Below, piece by piece: positions 9,052 to 18,177 of a DNA stretch of 64,000 nt (within the stretch, counting starts at the first letter, position 1; every line of letters begins with the position of its first letter). A program made the position numbers and the translations under genes. The notes under the pieces are model-generated. The model was not told the DNA's origin, did no database searches, and worked only from the letters and a program-made list of their open reading frames with translations. Location: the NCBI RefSeq assembly GCF_937875145.1, contig NZ_CALNCS010000005.1:1-64000 (forward strand), read 5' to 3'. The DNA comes from Alkalibaculum bacchi (GTDB lineage: Bacteria; Bacillota; Clostridia; Eubacteriales; Alkalibacteraceae).

Positions 9052-10371
9052 ATGATTAATTACATAGCGAGCTGGTTTGACCATTTAGAGACTTCTGAGG
9101 GATTGGTTCTAAATATATCTATTATTTTGTTATTGTTATTTATGGGCTTATTTTGCATTATAGGGATGAAATTAACAAATAGACTTGTCATTTTTTCTTT
9201 TACTAAGTTTAAAGGATTGAATAAGCTAAAATGGAATGAAGCCTTTTTAAAGCGAAAAGTCTATGACAGATTGTCTCATATTGTACCTGTTATCATTATT
9301 TATGCATTTGCTCCTTTATTTCCACAGTATTTAACAATTATACTGCAAAATATTGCTACAATTTATTTTATTGTAGTAGTAGTATCTGTAATCAGTTGTT
9401 TGCTCAATGTAGTAGATGATATTTACAATACTTTTGAATATTCTAAATATAGGCCAATAAAGGGTTTTTTACAGGTGATAAAAATCATTGTGTATGTTAT
9501 AGCTGGCTTACAAATTATAGCCGCCCTTATGGGAAAGGATCCACTACTACTTTTAAGTGGTATTGGTGCATTTTCAGCAGTACTAATGTTAGTCTTTCAA
9601 GACTCTATATTAGGGTTAGTAGCTAGTATTCAACTGTCTGCAAATGATATGATGCGAATAGGGGATTGGGTTGAAATGCCTAGTTACAATGTGGATGGTG
9701 AAGTTCTAGAAATTTCTTTGAATATAGTAAAGATTGAAAATTTTGACCGAACTGTAAATACTGTTCCAACTTATGCTTTTATGACGAATTCCTTTAAAAA
9801 TTGGCGAGGTATGACAGAAGCTGGTGGAAGAAGGATAAAAAGATCTATTTACATAGATATATCAAGCATAAAGTTTTGTACCAATGAAATGCTAGAAGCG
9901 TTTAAAAAGATTCATTATTTAACAGATTATATTGAAACAAAACAAGAGGAAATTAGAACTTATAATGAGGCCCATAATGTAGACTATGACGATGTGGCAA
10001 ATGGAAGGCATTTGACGAATATAGGCGTGTTTCGGATATACATTCACCAATATTTAAAATACCATCCTAAAATCCATAAGGGAATGACTCAAATTGTAAG
10101 ACAATTATCACCAGTGGAATTTGGTCTACCTATAGAAATTTATGCATTTACAAGAGAGATTGTATGGGATCAATACGAAGGAATACAGTCCGATATATTT
10201 GATCATATATTAGCAATGATACCAAAATTCGGACTAAGAATCTATCAACGACCCTCTTGGTATGATTTTAGAAATGAAGAAAGTCAGCATGAAAAATATG
10301 ATAGTAATTTCATCAAAGGAACTATAATTGGTGGTGAAAGTGCTATTTCGGAAGAAGACCTAAAGGACTAG
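9052..10371 (+). CDS. MscS-family mechanosensitive channel, YbdG-like
   Basis: This membrane channel should release solutes during hypo-osmotic shock. The 439-aa protein has about five hydrophobic segments (roughly 20-40, 75-125, 140-160), the pore-like helix and the beta domain beginning LGLVASIQLSANDMMRIGDWVEMP. An extended C-terminal soluble domain makes it longer than MscS and close to E. coli YbdG (about 415 aa). AGGAGG precedes the ATG. It is monocistronic. A second mechanosensitive channel, MscL, is encoded at 25.5 kb. Confidence 0.87.
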   Translation: MINYIASWFDHLETSEGLVLNISIILLLLFMGLFCIIGMKLTNRLVIFSFTKFKGLNKLKWNEAFLKRKVYDRLSHIVPVIIIYAFAPLFPQYLTIILQNIATIYFIVVVVSVISCLLNVVDDIYNTFEYSKYRPIKGFLQVIKIIVYVIAGLQIIAALMGKDPLLLLSGIGAFSAVLMLVFQDSILGLVASIQLSANDMMRIGDWVEMPSYNVDGEVLEISLNIVKIENFDRTVNTVPTYAFMTNSFKNWRGMTEAGGRRIKRSIYIDISSIKFCTNEMLEAFKKIHYLTDYIETKQEEIRTYNEAHNVDYDDVANGRHLTNIGVFRIYIHQYLKYHPKIHKGMTQIVRQLSPVEFGLPIEIYAFTREIVWDQYEGIQSDIFDHILAMIPKFGLRIYQRPSWYDFRNEESQHEKYDSNFIKGTIIGGESAISEEDLKD

Positions 10372-10534
10372 CCGTCAGCGTTCAGCCACCAGGAATTGGC
10401 CACCCATGGTGGCCGGTGACGTGCGTTAGAGGAATCAGAACTTGTTTTTAGATGCTTCTATTTTAGTAATTAATGCGTAGAGATCCTTCGCTGTACTCTG
10501 GATGACTAGGCAGGAGCTCGAGTTAGGTGAGTAG

Positions 10535-10562
10535 TTCCACCTTCTACATTCCACTTTCCGCT
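10535..10562. repeat. Heptamer array, four units, TTCCNCN type
   Basis: There are four contiguous 7-bp units (TTCCACC, TTCTACA and two similar ones). A reverse GTCATCC...GGATCT element lies just upstream at about 10481-10505. A GCCACC/GGTGGC hairpin is at about 10391-10411. Confidence 0.8.
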
Positions 10563-10645
10563 TAAAAATTACTCCATAATTTTTATATTAATTTCTCTAA
10601 ATTTGGGTATACATAAATAGAATAGAGTACAGAGGAGGAAAGTAT

Positions 10646-10837
10646 ATGGGAGAATTTCAAGGTAAAAAGGTTGGGCTCAAAGAAGAGGGAACTCATAAAT
10701 TGATTGCTGTATACCCCGAAACAATGAATGGTACAGATCATGAAATAGCTAAAACCGTAAGAGATTGGTTTTACAAACAAGCCTGTGCCAATGAAGAAAT
10801 CCTAAGAACGGCTTACGTAGACGTAGTAGAGGATTAA
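10646..10837 (+). CDS. Small hypothetical protein, 63 aa
   Basis: I do not recognise this protein. It is soluble, charged and free of signal or membrane segments (MGEFQGKKVGLKEEG...DVVED). Coding status is supported by a strong GAGGAGG site 8 bases before the ATG and an intrinsic terminator 35 bases after the stop. It is probably a single-gene transcript. A shorter ORF on the opposite strand is a shadow. Confidence 0.7.
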   Translation: MGEFQGKKVGLKEEGTHKLIAVYPETMNGTDHEIAKTVRDWFYKQACANEEILRTAYVDVVED

Positions 10838-10872
10838 AAAACAAAATAAAGTGTAATAAAAATTCTTATTTG

Positions 10873-10910
10873 AAAAAGATAAAATCCTATTTAGGATTTT
10901 GTCTTTTTTA
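10873..10910 (+). terminator. Terminator of the 63-aa gene
   Basis: AAAAAGATAAAATCCTA pairs with TAGGATTTTGTCTTTTT and ends in a T run. Confidence 0.8.
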
Positions 10911-10966
10911 TATACTAGAAAATTTATGATATAATAATTCGCATAAGTAAGACTGGAGTGATAAAA

Positions 10967-11854
10967 GTGGTAAGTTCACGTGAATTAGTACAGAGCATTT
11001 TGAGACATGAGAGGGGAGCAAGGGTGCCAAAGGGAGAATTGGTACTGGATGATAAGGTAATTGCAAAATCATTAGACACTTTATCTATTGGCTTTGATGA
11101 AAGATACGAGTTTGCAAAAAGCTTAGGACTAGATATGATCGTGCTTTCACCTACCTATCCTAAGAATAGTCTGTCTGTTGACTGTAGCTCCTTAGATATA
11201 AATAAATGGGTCAATAGGGATTTGTTTTCCTTTGTTATATTAGATGGAGCTTTTGAATTAGGTTTGAGAGTTTTGGGTTTTCCAGAGTATCTATCTATGG
11301 TTATGAGTGGAGACGAAGAGCTAGAGGAATTCATTCTAGAAGTTGAAAAGATTAATAAAGAGACCATCGGAAAGTTGTCACATCAAGGCATCAATGGCAT
11401 CATTGTAGCGGATGATATCGCTTTTCAGGATGGATTAATTGTACGACCAAGTATATTTCGAGAGCTTTTTTTACCTACTTTAGAACGCCAAGTCAAAGAA
11501 ATTGAAAGTAGGAAAATGACTCCCTTTTTCCATTCTGATGGGTACTATATGAGTGTTATGGATGATATCGTAGAAGCAGGCTTTAAAGGAATACACTGCA
11601 TCGATCGAAACTGCAAAATGAATGTAAAAGATTTAGCAAGCTATAGTAAAAAGATCTGCTTATGGGGGCATTTGGATATAAATGACATTAATGCTTCAGA
11701 TGACGAAAATGCTATAAAATCTATGGTAAGTGAAATCAAAGATGCCACAGACTTTAAAGGTTTTATACTAGGAACAAACAGTGGGTTATTTCCAGGTATG
11801 GATGTGGATGGATTAAAAAGAATATATGATAAGGTTGACGAGTTCGTTCTATGA
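10967..11854 (+). CDS. Uroporphyrinogen decarboxylase-fold protein
   Basis: The 295-aa protein has the URO-D TIM-barrel pattern found in heme enzyme HemE and in corrinoid-dependent methyltransferases (MtaA/CmuA type): a GSxxxGF-like RYEFAKSLG/DMIVLSP start, GIIVADDIAFQDGLIV in the middle, and FFHSDGYYMSVMDDI then GFKGIHCIDRNC. It is more like the methyltransferase side branch than HemE, but the usual HxC zinc pair appears as HSD, so zinc binding and activity are doubtful. No corrinoid protein or heme gene is adjacent. GGAG lies 9 bases before the GTG at 10967, which I prefer over GTG 10958. TATAAT at 10930-10935 may be its -10 box. Confidence 0.7.
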   Translation: MVSSRELVQSILRHERGARVPKGELVLDDKVIAKSLDTLSIGFDERYEFAKSLGLDMIVLSPTYPKNSLSVDCSSLDINKWVNRDLFSFVILDGAFELGLRVLGFPEYLSMVMSGDEELEEFILEVEKINKETIGKLSHQGINGIIVADDIAFQDGLIVRPSIFRELFLPTLERQVKEIESRKMTPFFHSDGYYMSVMDDIVEAGFKGIHCIDRNCKMNVKDLASYSKKICLWGHLDINDINASDDENAIKSMVSEIKDATDFKGFILGTNSGLFPGMDVDGLKRIYDKVDEFVL

Positions 11855-12058
11855 TTAGTGAAAAGTAGAATGTTGAAAGTGGAAAATTTGCCACCTTTGG
11901 GTAGCTTTCATTTTAGTCTTTTGGCAATTAATATTTTTTAGCATATGGTGCATTTTTTAACCTTGGCTACTGTCTTGTCATCCTGAGACTTTAGACGAAG
12001 GATCTTGCTTTTCACGATCTCGCCCGAAGGCGAGTATTTCCGCATTCCACTTTCCACC

Positions 12059-12096
12059 AATGACAAAGAGGACGCTTATGCGTCCTCTTTGTCATT
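12059..12096. other. Perfect 17-bp palindrome with the ftsH stop in its loop
   Basis: AATGACAAAGAGGACGC (12059-12075) is the exact reverse complement of 12080-12096. The 4-base loop TTAT contains the ftsH stop codon on the minus strand, and the right arm encodes the last residues NDKEDA. No T-run follows on either strand, so it is not a textbook terminator; it may stabilise the mRNA 3' end. Confidence 0.8.
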
Positions 12097-13911
12097 AAGT
12101 ATTCTCATAAACTCTTCACCAGTTATCGTTTCTTTTTCTAGTAAATATTTCGCTAGTTCATGAAGTTTATCCATATTTTCTGTTAGTATTTCTCTTGCCT
12201 TGGAGTGGGCGGCTTTGATGATGTTTAGAACTTCTTGGTCTACTTTGCCTGCCATATTTGTAGAGCAAGTTAGAGAAGAATCTCCACCAAGATATGGGTT
12301 GTTTACAGTTTCTAATGCCATCATATCAAAGTCTTCGCTCATACCATAACGAGTGACCATAGCTCTTGCTAATTTTGTAGCCTGTTCAATATCATTAGAC
12401 GCTCCTGTAGTGATGGAATTAAAGATGACTTCTTCTGCAGATCTTCCACCAGTAAAGGTGACGATTTTATTAAAGGCTTCTTCTTTTGATAAAAGGACTT
12501 TCTCCCCTTCATCTACTTGCATCGTATAACCTAGGGCACCAGATGTTCTAGGAATAATAGTGATTTTTTGTACTGGTGCAGAGTCTGTTTGCTTTGCTGC
12601 TACTAAGGCGTGACCAATTTCATGGTAAGCGATAATCAGTTTTTCTTTAGTTGATATGACTGCACCTTTTCGCTGATAACCAACTAATATGGTTTCTACA
12701 GATTCTTCAAAATCAGATTGATTGACTTCTTTTCGGTCCATGCGGACAGCTCTTAAAGCAGCTTCATTGGCAATATTAGCTAATTCAGCACCAGAAGCTC
12801 CAGCTGTAGCTCTAGCAATGGCATTATAATCAATATTGTTATCTACTTTGATTTTCTTTGCATGTACCTTTAAGATTTCTTCACGACCTCTTAAATCAGG
12901 AAGTTCAACTGGAATTCGCCTGTCAAATCGACCCGGACGAAGCAAAGCTTTGTCTAGAGTTTCAGGTCTATTTGTAGCCCCCAAAATTACTACTCCCTTA
13001 CTACCGTCGAAGCCATCCATTTCTGTCAGCAATTGATTTAATGTTTGTTCTCTTTCATCATTACCTGTCATACCTGAACTGTCACGCTTTTTACCGATAG
13101 CGTCAATTTCGTCTATAAAGACAATACAAGGTGCTTTTTCTTGTGCTTGTTTAAAGAGATCACGAACTCTTGCAGCACCCATACCTACAAACATCTGCAC
13201 GAATTCAGATCCAGAGATAGAGAAAAAGGGTACATTGGCTTCACCTGCTACAGCTTGAGCAAGCAATGTTTTTCCAGTTCCAGGAGGCCCTACTAATAGA
13301 GCACCTTTAGGTAGTTGAGCACCAATCTCTGTATACCTCTTGGGGTCGTGGAGAAAATCTACAATTTCCGTAAGAGCTTCTTTCGCTTCATCCTGCCCAG
13401 CTACATCGGCAAAGGTTTTACCCGTTTCTGCTTTTATATAGACCTTTGCATTGCTCTTTCCAAAGGACATGGCATTTGAACCACCTGTTTTCTTTTGTAA
13501 ATTACGAGTAAGTAATTGTCCAACGCCTATAAAAAACAACATTGGTAATATTAAAGAGATAAATAGACTCATAAGAGGAGAAATTTCTTCGGGTATTATC
13601 TGAGCAAATTTTACATCTTGGCTATGCAATCTCTCTACTAAATCAGGGTCATCTGCTCGGCCAGTAACATAAGTTACATCCTTATTTTTGGCATCTTTTG
13701 TAGTAAATTTAATCTGAGTATTCTCTATTTCTACTTCTTTTACTTGTCCATCTTCAATTTGGTTCAGAAAAGTTCCATAATCCACTTCTGTTATTTGTGG
13801 TTCCAATATATTAGGGAATACAAAGGAATTTAATAATATGATAATGAGTAAAGCTATACCATAGTAAAAGAATATGGGCTTCTTTGGTATTTTAGGTTTA
13901 TTTGTTGGCAA
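12076..13911 (-). CDS. ftsH: ATP-dependent zinc metalloprotease FtsH
   Basis: This membrane-bound AAA protease degrades unfolded membrane and regulatory proteins. The 611-aa protein has a TM segment at about 13-31, an extracytoplasmic domain, and a second TM at about 115-140. Then come Walker [15 protein letters not shown], Walker [12 protein letters not shown], the second region of homology [20 protein letters not shown], and the zinc site HEIGH. Its size fits the family. The start is TTG at 13911, set by AAGGAGG 7 bases upstream. It is transcribed alone and diverges from the fumarase genes. Confidence 0.96.
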   Translation of the reverse strand: MPTNKPKIPKKPIFFYYGIALLIIILLNSFVFPNILEPQITEVDYGTFLNQIEDGQVKEVEIENTQIKFTTKDAKNKDVTYVTGRADDPDLVERLHSQDVKFAQIIPEEISPLMSLFISLILPMLFFIGVGQLLTRNLQKKTGGSNAMSFGKSNAKVYIKAETGKTFADVAGQDEAKEALTEIVDFLHDPKRYTEIGAQLPKGALLVGPPGTGKTLLAQAVAGEANVPFFSISGSEFVQMFVGMGAARVRDLFKQAQEKAPCIVFIDEIDAIGKKRDSSGMTGNDEREQTLNQLLTEMDGFDGSKGVVILGATNRPETLDKALLRPGRFDRRIPVELPDLRGREEILKVHAKKIKVDNNIDYNAIARATAGASGAELANIANEAALRAVRMDRKEVNQSDFEESVETILVGYQRKGAVISTKEKLIIAYHEIGHALVAAKQTDSAPVQKITIIPRTSGALGYTMQVDEGEKVLLSKEEAFNKIVTFTGGRSAEEVIFNSITTGASNDIEQATKLARAMVTRYGMSEDFDMMALETVNNPYLGGDSSLTCSTNMAGKVDQEVLNIIKAAHSKAREILTENMDKLHELAKYLLEKETITGEEFMRILNDKEDA

Positions 13912-14214
13912 TAGATTACCTCCTTATATTCATTCATTTTATAGTAGACGATTGTCTTGGATTTCTATACAGGGTGCTTACTACAAAATAATATTTAGCT
14001 TAATTATATTATACATTAATTACTCTTAACTTTTCCTTAATTAAACAAAGAAATAATGAAGATAGGACAAAATATTTGGAGAAGTAAGAAGATATGATAA
14101 AATAATTAAAAGTAGGAGGTCACGTGGTCAGGTGGTCAGCAAAATCTTTGAGCCACCACTGGTGCCTCAAGCACTAAGGGTGCTTTTAAACTTATTTAAG
14201 GATTGTGATAAAGA
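13912..14214. other. Divergent ftsH / fumarase gap with displaced SD sequence
   Basis: The left half is AT-rich and should hold both promoters. At 14113-14120 is a strong GTAGGAGG sequence, followed not by a gene but by an AGGTGGTN 8-mer run, AGCAAAA, a GCCACC hairpin and a GTGCC/GGTGC repeat. The fumarase TTG start lies about 95 bases beyond that SD. Confidence 0.55.
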
Positions 14215-15057
14215 TTGAAGGATATTAAAGTAGAGGATATAACAGAAGCTGTTAAACAATTATGCATTGATGCAAATTATAATATTCCATTGGATGTAAA
14301 AGAAAAAATCGAAGAAGCTGCATCTTGTGAACCTTGGCCTATGGCGAAGGAGATATTAGATCATATTTTAGAAAACATCAAAATTGCAAGAGAAGAAAGC
14401 ATGCCAGCTTGCCAAGACACTGGTATGACCTGTGTCTTTGTAGAATTAGGACAGGATGTTCATATTGTGGGCGGATTATTAGAAGATGCAATTAATGAAG
14501 GGGTAAGGCTTGGGTATAACAAGGGATACTTGAGAAAATCCGTGGTAAAAGATCCACTAAATAGAATCAATACAAAAGATAATACCCCAGCAATTATATA
14601 CTATCATATTGTTGAAGGGGATCAACTGAAGATTACAGTGGCCCCTAAGGGCTTTGGTTCGGAAAATATGAGCCAAATAAAGATGTTAAAGCCTTCTGAT
14701 GGCATAGAGGGGGTTAAGGATTTTGTCTTACAGGTAGTAAGAGAAGCAGGTCCCAATCCTTGCCCTCCTATTGTAGTAGGAATAGGAATAGGTGGAACCT
14801 TTGATAGGGCAGCTAATTTAGCTAAAAAGGCTCTTCTCCGTCCTTTAAGTGAAGATCATCCAGATGGATTTTATAAAGGATTAGAAGCAGATCTACTAGA
14901 GGAAATTAACAAATTAGGTATTGGACCACAAGGTTTTGGAGGGAAAACAACTGCCTTAAAAGTAAGTGTGGAAGAGTTTCCAACTCATATTGCAGGTTTG
15001 CCTGTAGCTGTAAATATCAATTGTCATGTGACGAGGCATAAAAGTGTTATTTTATAA
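14215..15057 (+). CDS. Fumarate hydratase class I, alpha subunit
   Basis: This is the [4Fe-4S] half of the two-subunit class I hydro-lyase that interconverts fumarate and malate (or a close tartrate-dehydratase-type reaction). The 280-aa protein has the typical cysteines in MPACQDTGMTC, ANPCPPIVVG-like GPNPCPPIVVGIGIGGT, and INCHVTRH. The start codon is TTG with only a weak AAGGA 12 bases upstream; a much better SD sits about 95 bases farther up, split off by repeats. The beta subunit follows after 218 bp. Such pairs act in reductive or oxidative C4 metabolism of anaerobes. Confidence 0.88.
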   Translation: MKDIKVEDITEAVKQLCIDANYNIPLDVKEKIEEAASCEPWPMAKEILDHILENIKIAREESMPACQDTGMTCVFVELGQDVHIVGGLLEDAINEGVRLGYNKGYLRKSVVKDPLNRINTKDNTPAIIYYHIVEGDQLKITVAPKGFGSENMSQIKMLKPSDGIEGVKDFVLQVVREAGPNPCPPIVVGIGIGGTFDRAANLAKKALLRPLSEDHPDGFYKGLEADLLEEINKLGIGPQGFGGKTTALKVSVEEFPTHIAGLPVAVNINCHVTRHKSVIL

Positions 15058-15060
15058 AGC

Positions 15061-15088
15061 GTAGAATGCGGAAAGCTGAAAGCGGAAC
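15061..15088. repeat. Heptamer array after the fumarase alpha stop
   Basis: Four contiguous 7-bp units of the GCNGAAN family (GTAGAAT, GCGGAAA and two more) begin 3 bases after the stop codon. Confidence 0.85.
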
Positions 15089-15275
15089 TTGCTAAATTGG
15101 GATGTGTGAAAGTTGAAAGCGGAAAACTCTCCTAAAGGTGAAAAAGTATCTTGCGTTTAACTTCTTGCCTCTCAGTTGCGCCGAGGAATCTCTACAGACA
15201 GACTATTGAAAAATGCATTATATACTAAAAAGTTTTAAAACAACTGTTGACAATTGTTAAAAGAAAGGGATCAAT

Positions 15276-15836
15276 ATGGAAAAGAGAATAAATGTGCCTT
15301 TTACTGCTGAAGGAGCAAAAGAACTAAGAGCTGGGGATAAGGTACTGATTTCGGGAGTTTTATACACTGCTAGGGATGCGGCACATAAAAGGCTTGTTGA
15401 ACTTATAGATAAAGGAGAAGACCTTCCTATACCGCTAAAAAATGCTATAATTTATTATGTAGGACCTACACCAGCTAAGCCACAAAAACCAATTGGCTCA
15501 GCAGGCCCAACAACCAGCTATAGGATGGATTCGTATGCTCCTAAACTTCTAGACTTAGGTTTAAGGGGTATGATTGGAAAGGGAATACGGTCTCAAGAAG
15601 TAATAGAATCTATGAAAAAAAACAAAGCCGTGTATTTTGCGGCAATTGGCGGAGCAGCAGCCTTAATGGCCAAATCGATTATTAAATCTGAGCTGGTAGC
15701 CTACGAAGACTTAGGTTCAGAGGCTATTAGAAGATTAGAAGTAAAAGATTTACCTGTCGTAGTAGCCATTGATAGCTACGGAAATAATCTGTATGAATTG
15801 GGGCCAACTGCTTATCTTGAAAACAGCCGAAGCTGA
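15276..15836 (+). CDS. Fumarate hydratase class I, beta subunit
   Basis: This is the C-terminal domain (FumB/TtdB type) of the class I fumarase, 186 aa, working with the alpha subunit. It contains RDAAHKRLVELI, YYVGPTPAKP, GPTTSYRMD and YFAAIGGAAALMAKSI, all conserved in the swivel domain. GAAAGGG precedes the ATG. The 218-bp gap to the alpha gene is unusually long for such a pair and is repeat-filled. The stop codon lies inside a heptamer array, so the last residues (NSRS) are repeat-encoded. Confidence 0.9.
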   Translation: MEKRINVPFTAEGAKELRAGDKVLISGVLYTARDAAHKRLVELIDKGEDLPIPLKNAIIYYVGPTPAKPQKPIGSAGPTTSYRMDSYAPKLLDLGLRGMIGKGIRSQEVIESMKKNKAVYFAAIGGAAALMAKSIIKSELVAYEDLGSEAIRRLEVKDLPVVVAIDSYGNNLYELGPTAYLENSRS

Positions 15837-15859
15837 AAGCCGAATGCTGAAAGCGGAAA
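15826..15859. repeat. Heptamer array over the fumarase beta stop
   Basis: A six-base partial unit and four GCNGAAN units run from coding sequence into the gap. The TGA stop is inside GCTGAAA. Confidence 0.85.
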
Positions 15860-15960
15860 CCCTTTAGTTAGGCTCGTGGTATGTTGGAAATTTTATCAGT
15901 TTGATGGGGTGTGCGCAAAGCACACATAGGTTATCTGAGCGAAGGGAAGAATCTAATACA

Positions 15961-15984
15961 AAAGCCACCCAAAGGTGGCTAAAA
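15961..15984 (-). terminator. Possible terminator of the P-II / DUF1538 operon
   Basis: On the minus strand AGCCACC, loop TTTG, GGTGGCT is followed by TTTTG. The stem is short, so this is a weak call. Confidence 0.45.
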
Positions 15985-16000
15985 ATTCCGCATTCCGCTT

Positions 16001-16663
16001 TCAGTTGTCTTTAAAGATTCCATATGTAGAGATGGTATCAAGTATAAAGAGAATGCCATTTCCTGGGTTTTCTAGTTTGATCTCATTTTTTATGGATTCG
16101 ACGATAGCTTCTGTCTTATCTTTTTCGGATAATATTAATACAATTTCTTTTTCAGGTTCGACAGTCATTGCAAATAAAGTGCTTTTTTCGTGTATGCCAG
16201 AACCCCTTGCGTTGATAATAGTGCCCCCTTGTGATCCCGCTTTCTCTGCTGCATCTATGACGGATTCTGCATTGCCTCGATCTACAATAGTAAAAATAGC
16301 CTTATACATAATATCATCAGAACCTCTGCTTTCTTTAATTTTATCAACATGGCAACTCCTTGAACCTACAATGTTTTCTAAAGGAGAACAAAAAGCGATA
16401 CCATGATTAGGTTTGCAAAATTTAAATTTTTTATTTATAGCATCCAGTACATTTTCAGCCACATGTTCTTCGGCGAGAAAAAGCACAATTTCTTTTCGGA
16501 TATCTGTAAGATCAAACCATTCCAATAAGTAATTTTTTGCAGAGCCTTTTCCTAAAAAAATAGTACCACCAGAAACACCTATATCTTTAGCCAACTTTAA
16601 TACTTTGCTGCCTAATCCGTAATCTATGATTACGCAACATAAATTGTATTTACTAGAAATCAC
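16001..16663 (-). CDS. Tandem P-II-like regulatory protein
   Basis: The 220-aa protein is two P-II (GlnB-fold) domains in one chain, about 1-108 and 118-220. Each repeats the pattern VxDRGxxxxVxxxAxxxGxxGGTI...KEIVLxL and ends with a P-II-like tail (KPNHGIAF; NPGNGILFI). The canonical T-loop tyrosine is not evident. P-II proteins sense nucleotides and bind partner transporters; the last base of the upstream DUF1538 gene overlaps its start, so it should regulate that membrane protein. It probably forms a pseudo-trimer or hexamer-like ring differently from single-domain P-II, because the domains are fused. The ligand is unknown. Its stop lies in a TTTCAGT heptamer repeat. Confidence 0.85.
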   Translation of the reverse strand: MISSKYNLCCVIIDYGLGSKVLKLAKDIGVSGGTIFLGKGSAKNYLLEWFDLTDIRKEIVLFLAEEHVAENVLDAINKKFKFCKPNHGIAFCSPLENIVGSRSCHVDKIKESRGSDDIMYKAIFTIVDRGNAESVIDAAEKAGSQGGTIINARGSGIHEKSTLFAMTVEPEKEIVLILSEKDKTEAIVESIKNEIKLENPGNGILFILDTISTYGIFKDN

Positions 16664-18156
16664 TATCCGTCCACATCCTTCTTTACTGATTTTATTTTAT
16701 AAATTAACCCTAATATTTGTAATGCAATGAGAGGAGTCATTGCAACCATTGCAATAACACCAAAACCATCTACTAGAACATTAGCTCCATCAATTGCCTC
16801 TGCAGCACCTTGAGCAAAGGCTAAGACAAAGGTAGCAGTCATAGGACCAGAAGCTACTCCCCCTGAGTCAAAGGCAATACCTACGAACAAACTAGGTACT
16901 TTATAAGATAAAAATATGGATATAAGGTATCCAGGCAGTAAAAAGTGCCATAATTGTAGGCCTGGCACCACAATTCTCACCATGGATAGAGATACGGCAA
17001 ATGCTACACCAATAGATAATGTAAATAGTATAACTTTTCTCTTAATAGAACCACTAGTAACATCTTCTATTTGTTCCGTAAGAACGTGTACAGCTGGCTC
17101 AGCTAAGATGACTACTAAACCTAGAATAAATCCAATTGCAATTACAATTAGGTCGTTGTCAAGAGATGCAATAGAATGACCCACTACTTTACCAACTTCC
17201 ATAAAGCCTGCATTTACACCTGTTTGGAATAATATCAGTCCAATATAGGTATAAGCAAAACCTTTTACTATTTTTCCAAACTTCTTCTTAGATAATCTAA
17301 AAGAGATTGCATTGAATATAAGGAATATAATCACTAATGGAAGTAGGGCGATAAACATCTCCTTCACCATATGTGGGATTTGCTCTAAAAAGGGTCGAAA
17401 GATAGAGCTGTTTATTTCCTTCGCTACTATAGTGCTGGCTTCAATGGTAGAATCCTTTGATTTTGCAAATAAACGAAAAATCATAACGGACAAGATTGCT
17501 CCAGTAGAAGTGACTCCAACTAATCCAAAGCTATCATCTTCTGAGTTCTTACCAGCTTTTAAGGAAGAAACCCCTAAGCCTAATGCCAACATAAAGGGCA
17601 CTGTTAGAGCACCGGTAGTTGCTCCAGAAGCGTCAAAAGATATGGCAAGGAATTCAGGTGAGGTAAATAAAGCTAAGATAAAGATGACTCCATAAATAAT
17701 TGTCAGCAATCTATTTAATTTGAGATTTCTAATAATTCGAAATAATCCTGTTGAAAGCAATAGAGCAACACCAATGGATACAATCATAACTATATTTATT
17801 TTTGAGGTTGCGCCTCCAGTTGCATCCTGAACTTGACCTGCTAATATATGTAAGTCTGGTTCTGCCACGGAAATAATAAACCCTAGCAAAATCCCTGAAA
17901 AAATGACGATAGCAGTCTTATTGGTTTTAGTTACTGTGGAACCAAGAAGAGAACCCAATGGGGAAATCCCGATATCCGTACCAACTAAAAAAATAGACAT
18001 ACCAATGATGATAAGCAAAGCACCTAATAAAAATCGATACATTAATATGTGATCAATAGGTGTAATCGTAAAATTTAAAATAACAACTAATATAGTGACA
18101 GGTAAAACAGTAAAAGAAACTTCCTTAAACTTTTCGTATAAAATATTAATAGACAT
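16663..18156 (-). CDS. Duplicated DUF1538 membrane transporter
   Basis: The 497-aa protein is a fusion of two DUF1538 units. Each half carries an AEP[DA][LV]H[IV]L motif (AEPDLHILAGQVQDATGG; AEPAVHVLTEQIEDVTSG) and an FDxxGxxxGxxTxxFxLAxxxG motif (AISFDASGATTGALTVPF; AFDSGGVASGPMTATF). It has about twelve hydrophobic segments. A DUF1538 pair from a halophile (UmpAB) has been reported as a Na+(Li+,K+)/H+ antiporter, so cation transport is the best guess here. I chose ATG 18156 (GTG at 18159 also possible, with AAGGAAG nearby); an ORF extension to 18210 is repeat-derived. The next gene is the tandem P-II protein, overlapping by 1 bp. Confidence 0.82.
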   Translation of the reverse strand: MSINILYEKFKEVSFTVLPVTILVVILNFTITPIDHILMYRFLLGALLIIIGMSIFLVGTDIGISPLGSLLGSTVTKTNKTAIVIFSGILLGFIISVAEPDLHILAGQVQDATGGATSKINIVMIVSIGVALLLSTGLFRIIRNLKLNRLLTIIYGVIFILALFTSPEFLAISFDASGATTGALTVPFMLALGLGVSSLKAGKNSEDDSFGLVGVTSTGAILSVMIFRLFAKSKDSTIEASTIVAKEINSSIFRPFLEQIPHMVKEMFIALLPLVIIFLIFNAISFRLSKKKFGKIVKGFAYTYIGLILFQTGVNAGFMEVGKVVGHSIASLDNDLIVIAIGFILGLVVILAEPAVHVLTEQIEDVTSGSIKRKVILFTLSIGVAFAVSLSMVRIVVPGLQLWHFLLPGYLISIFLSYKVPSLFVGIAFDSGGVASGPMTATFVLAFAQGAAEAIDGANVLVDGFGVIAMVAMTPLIALQILGLIYKIKSVKKDVDG

Positions 18157-18177
18157 CACTTCCTTTTTTTCTAGCTG

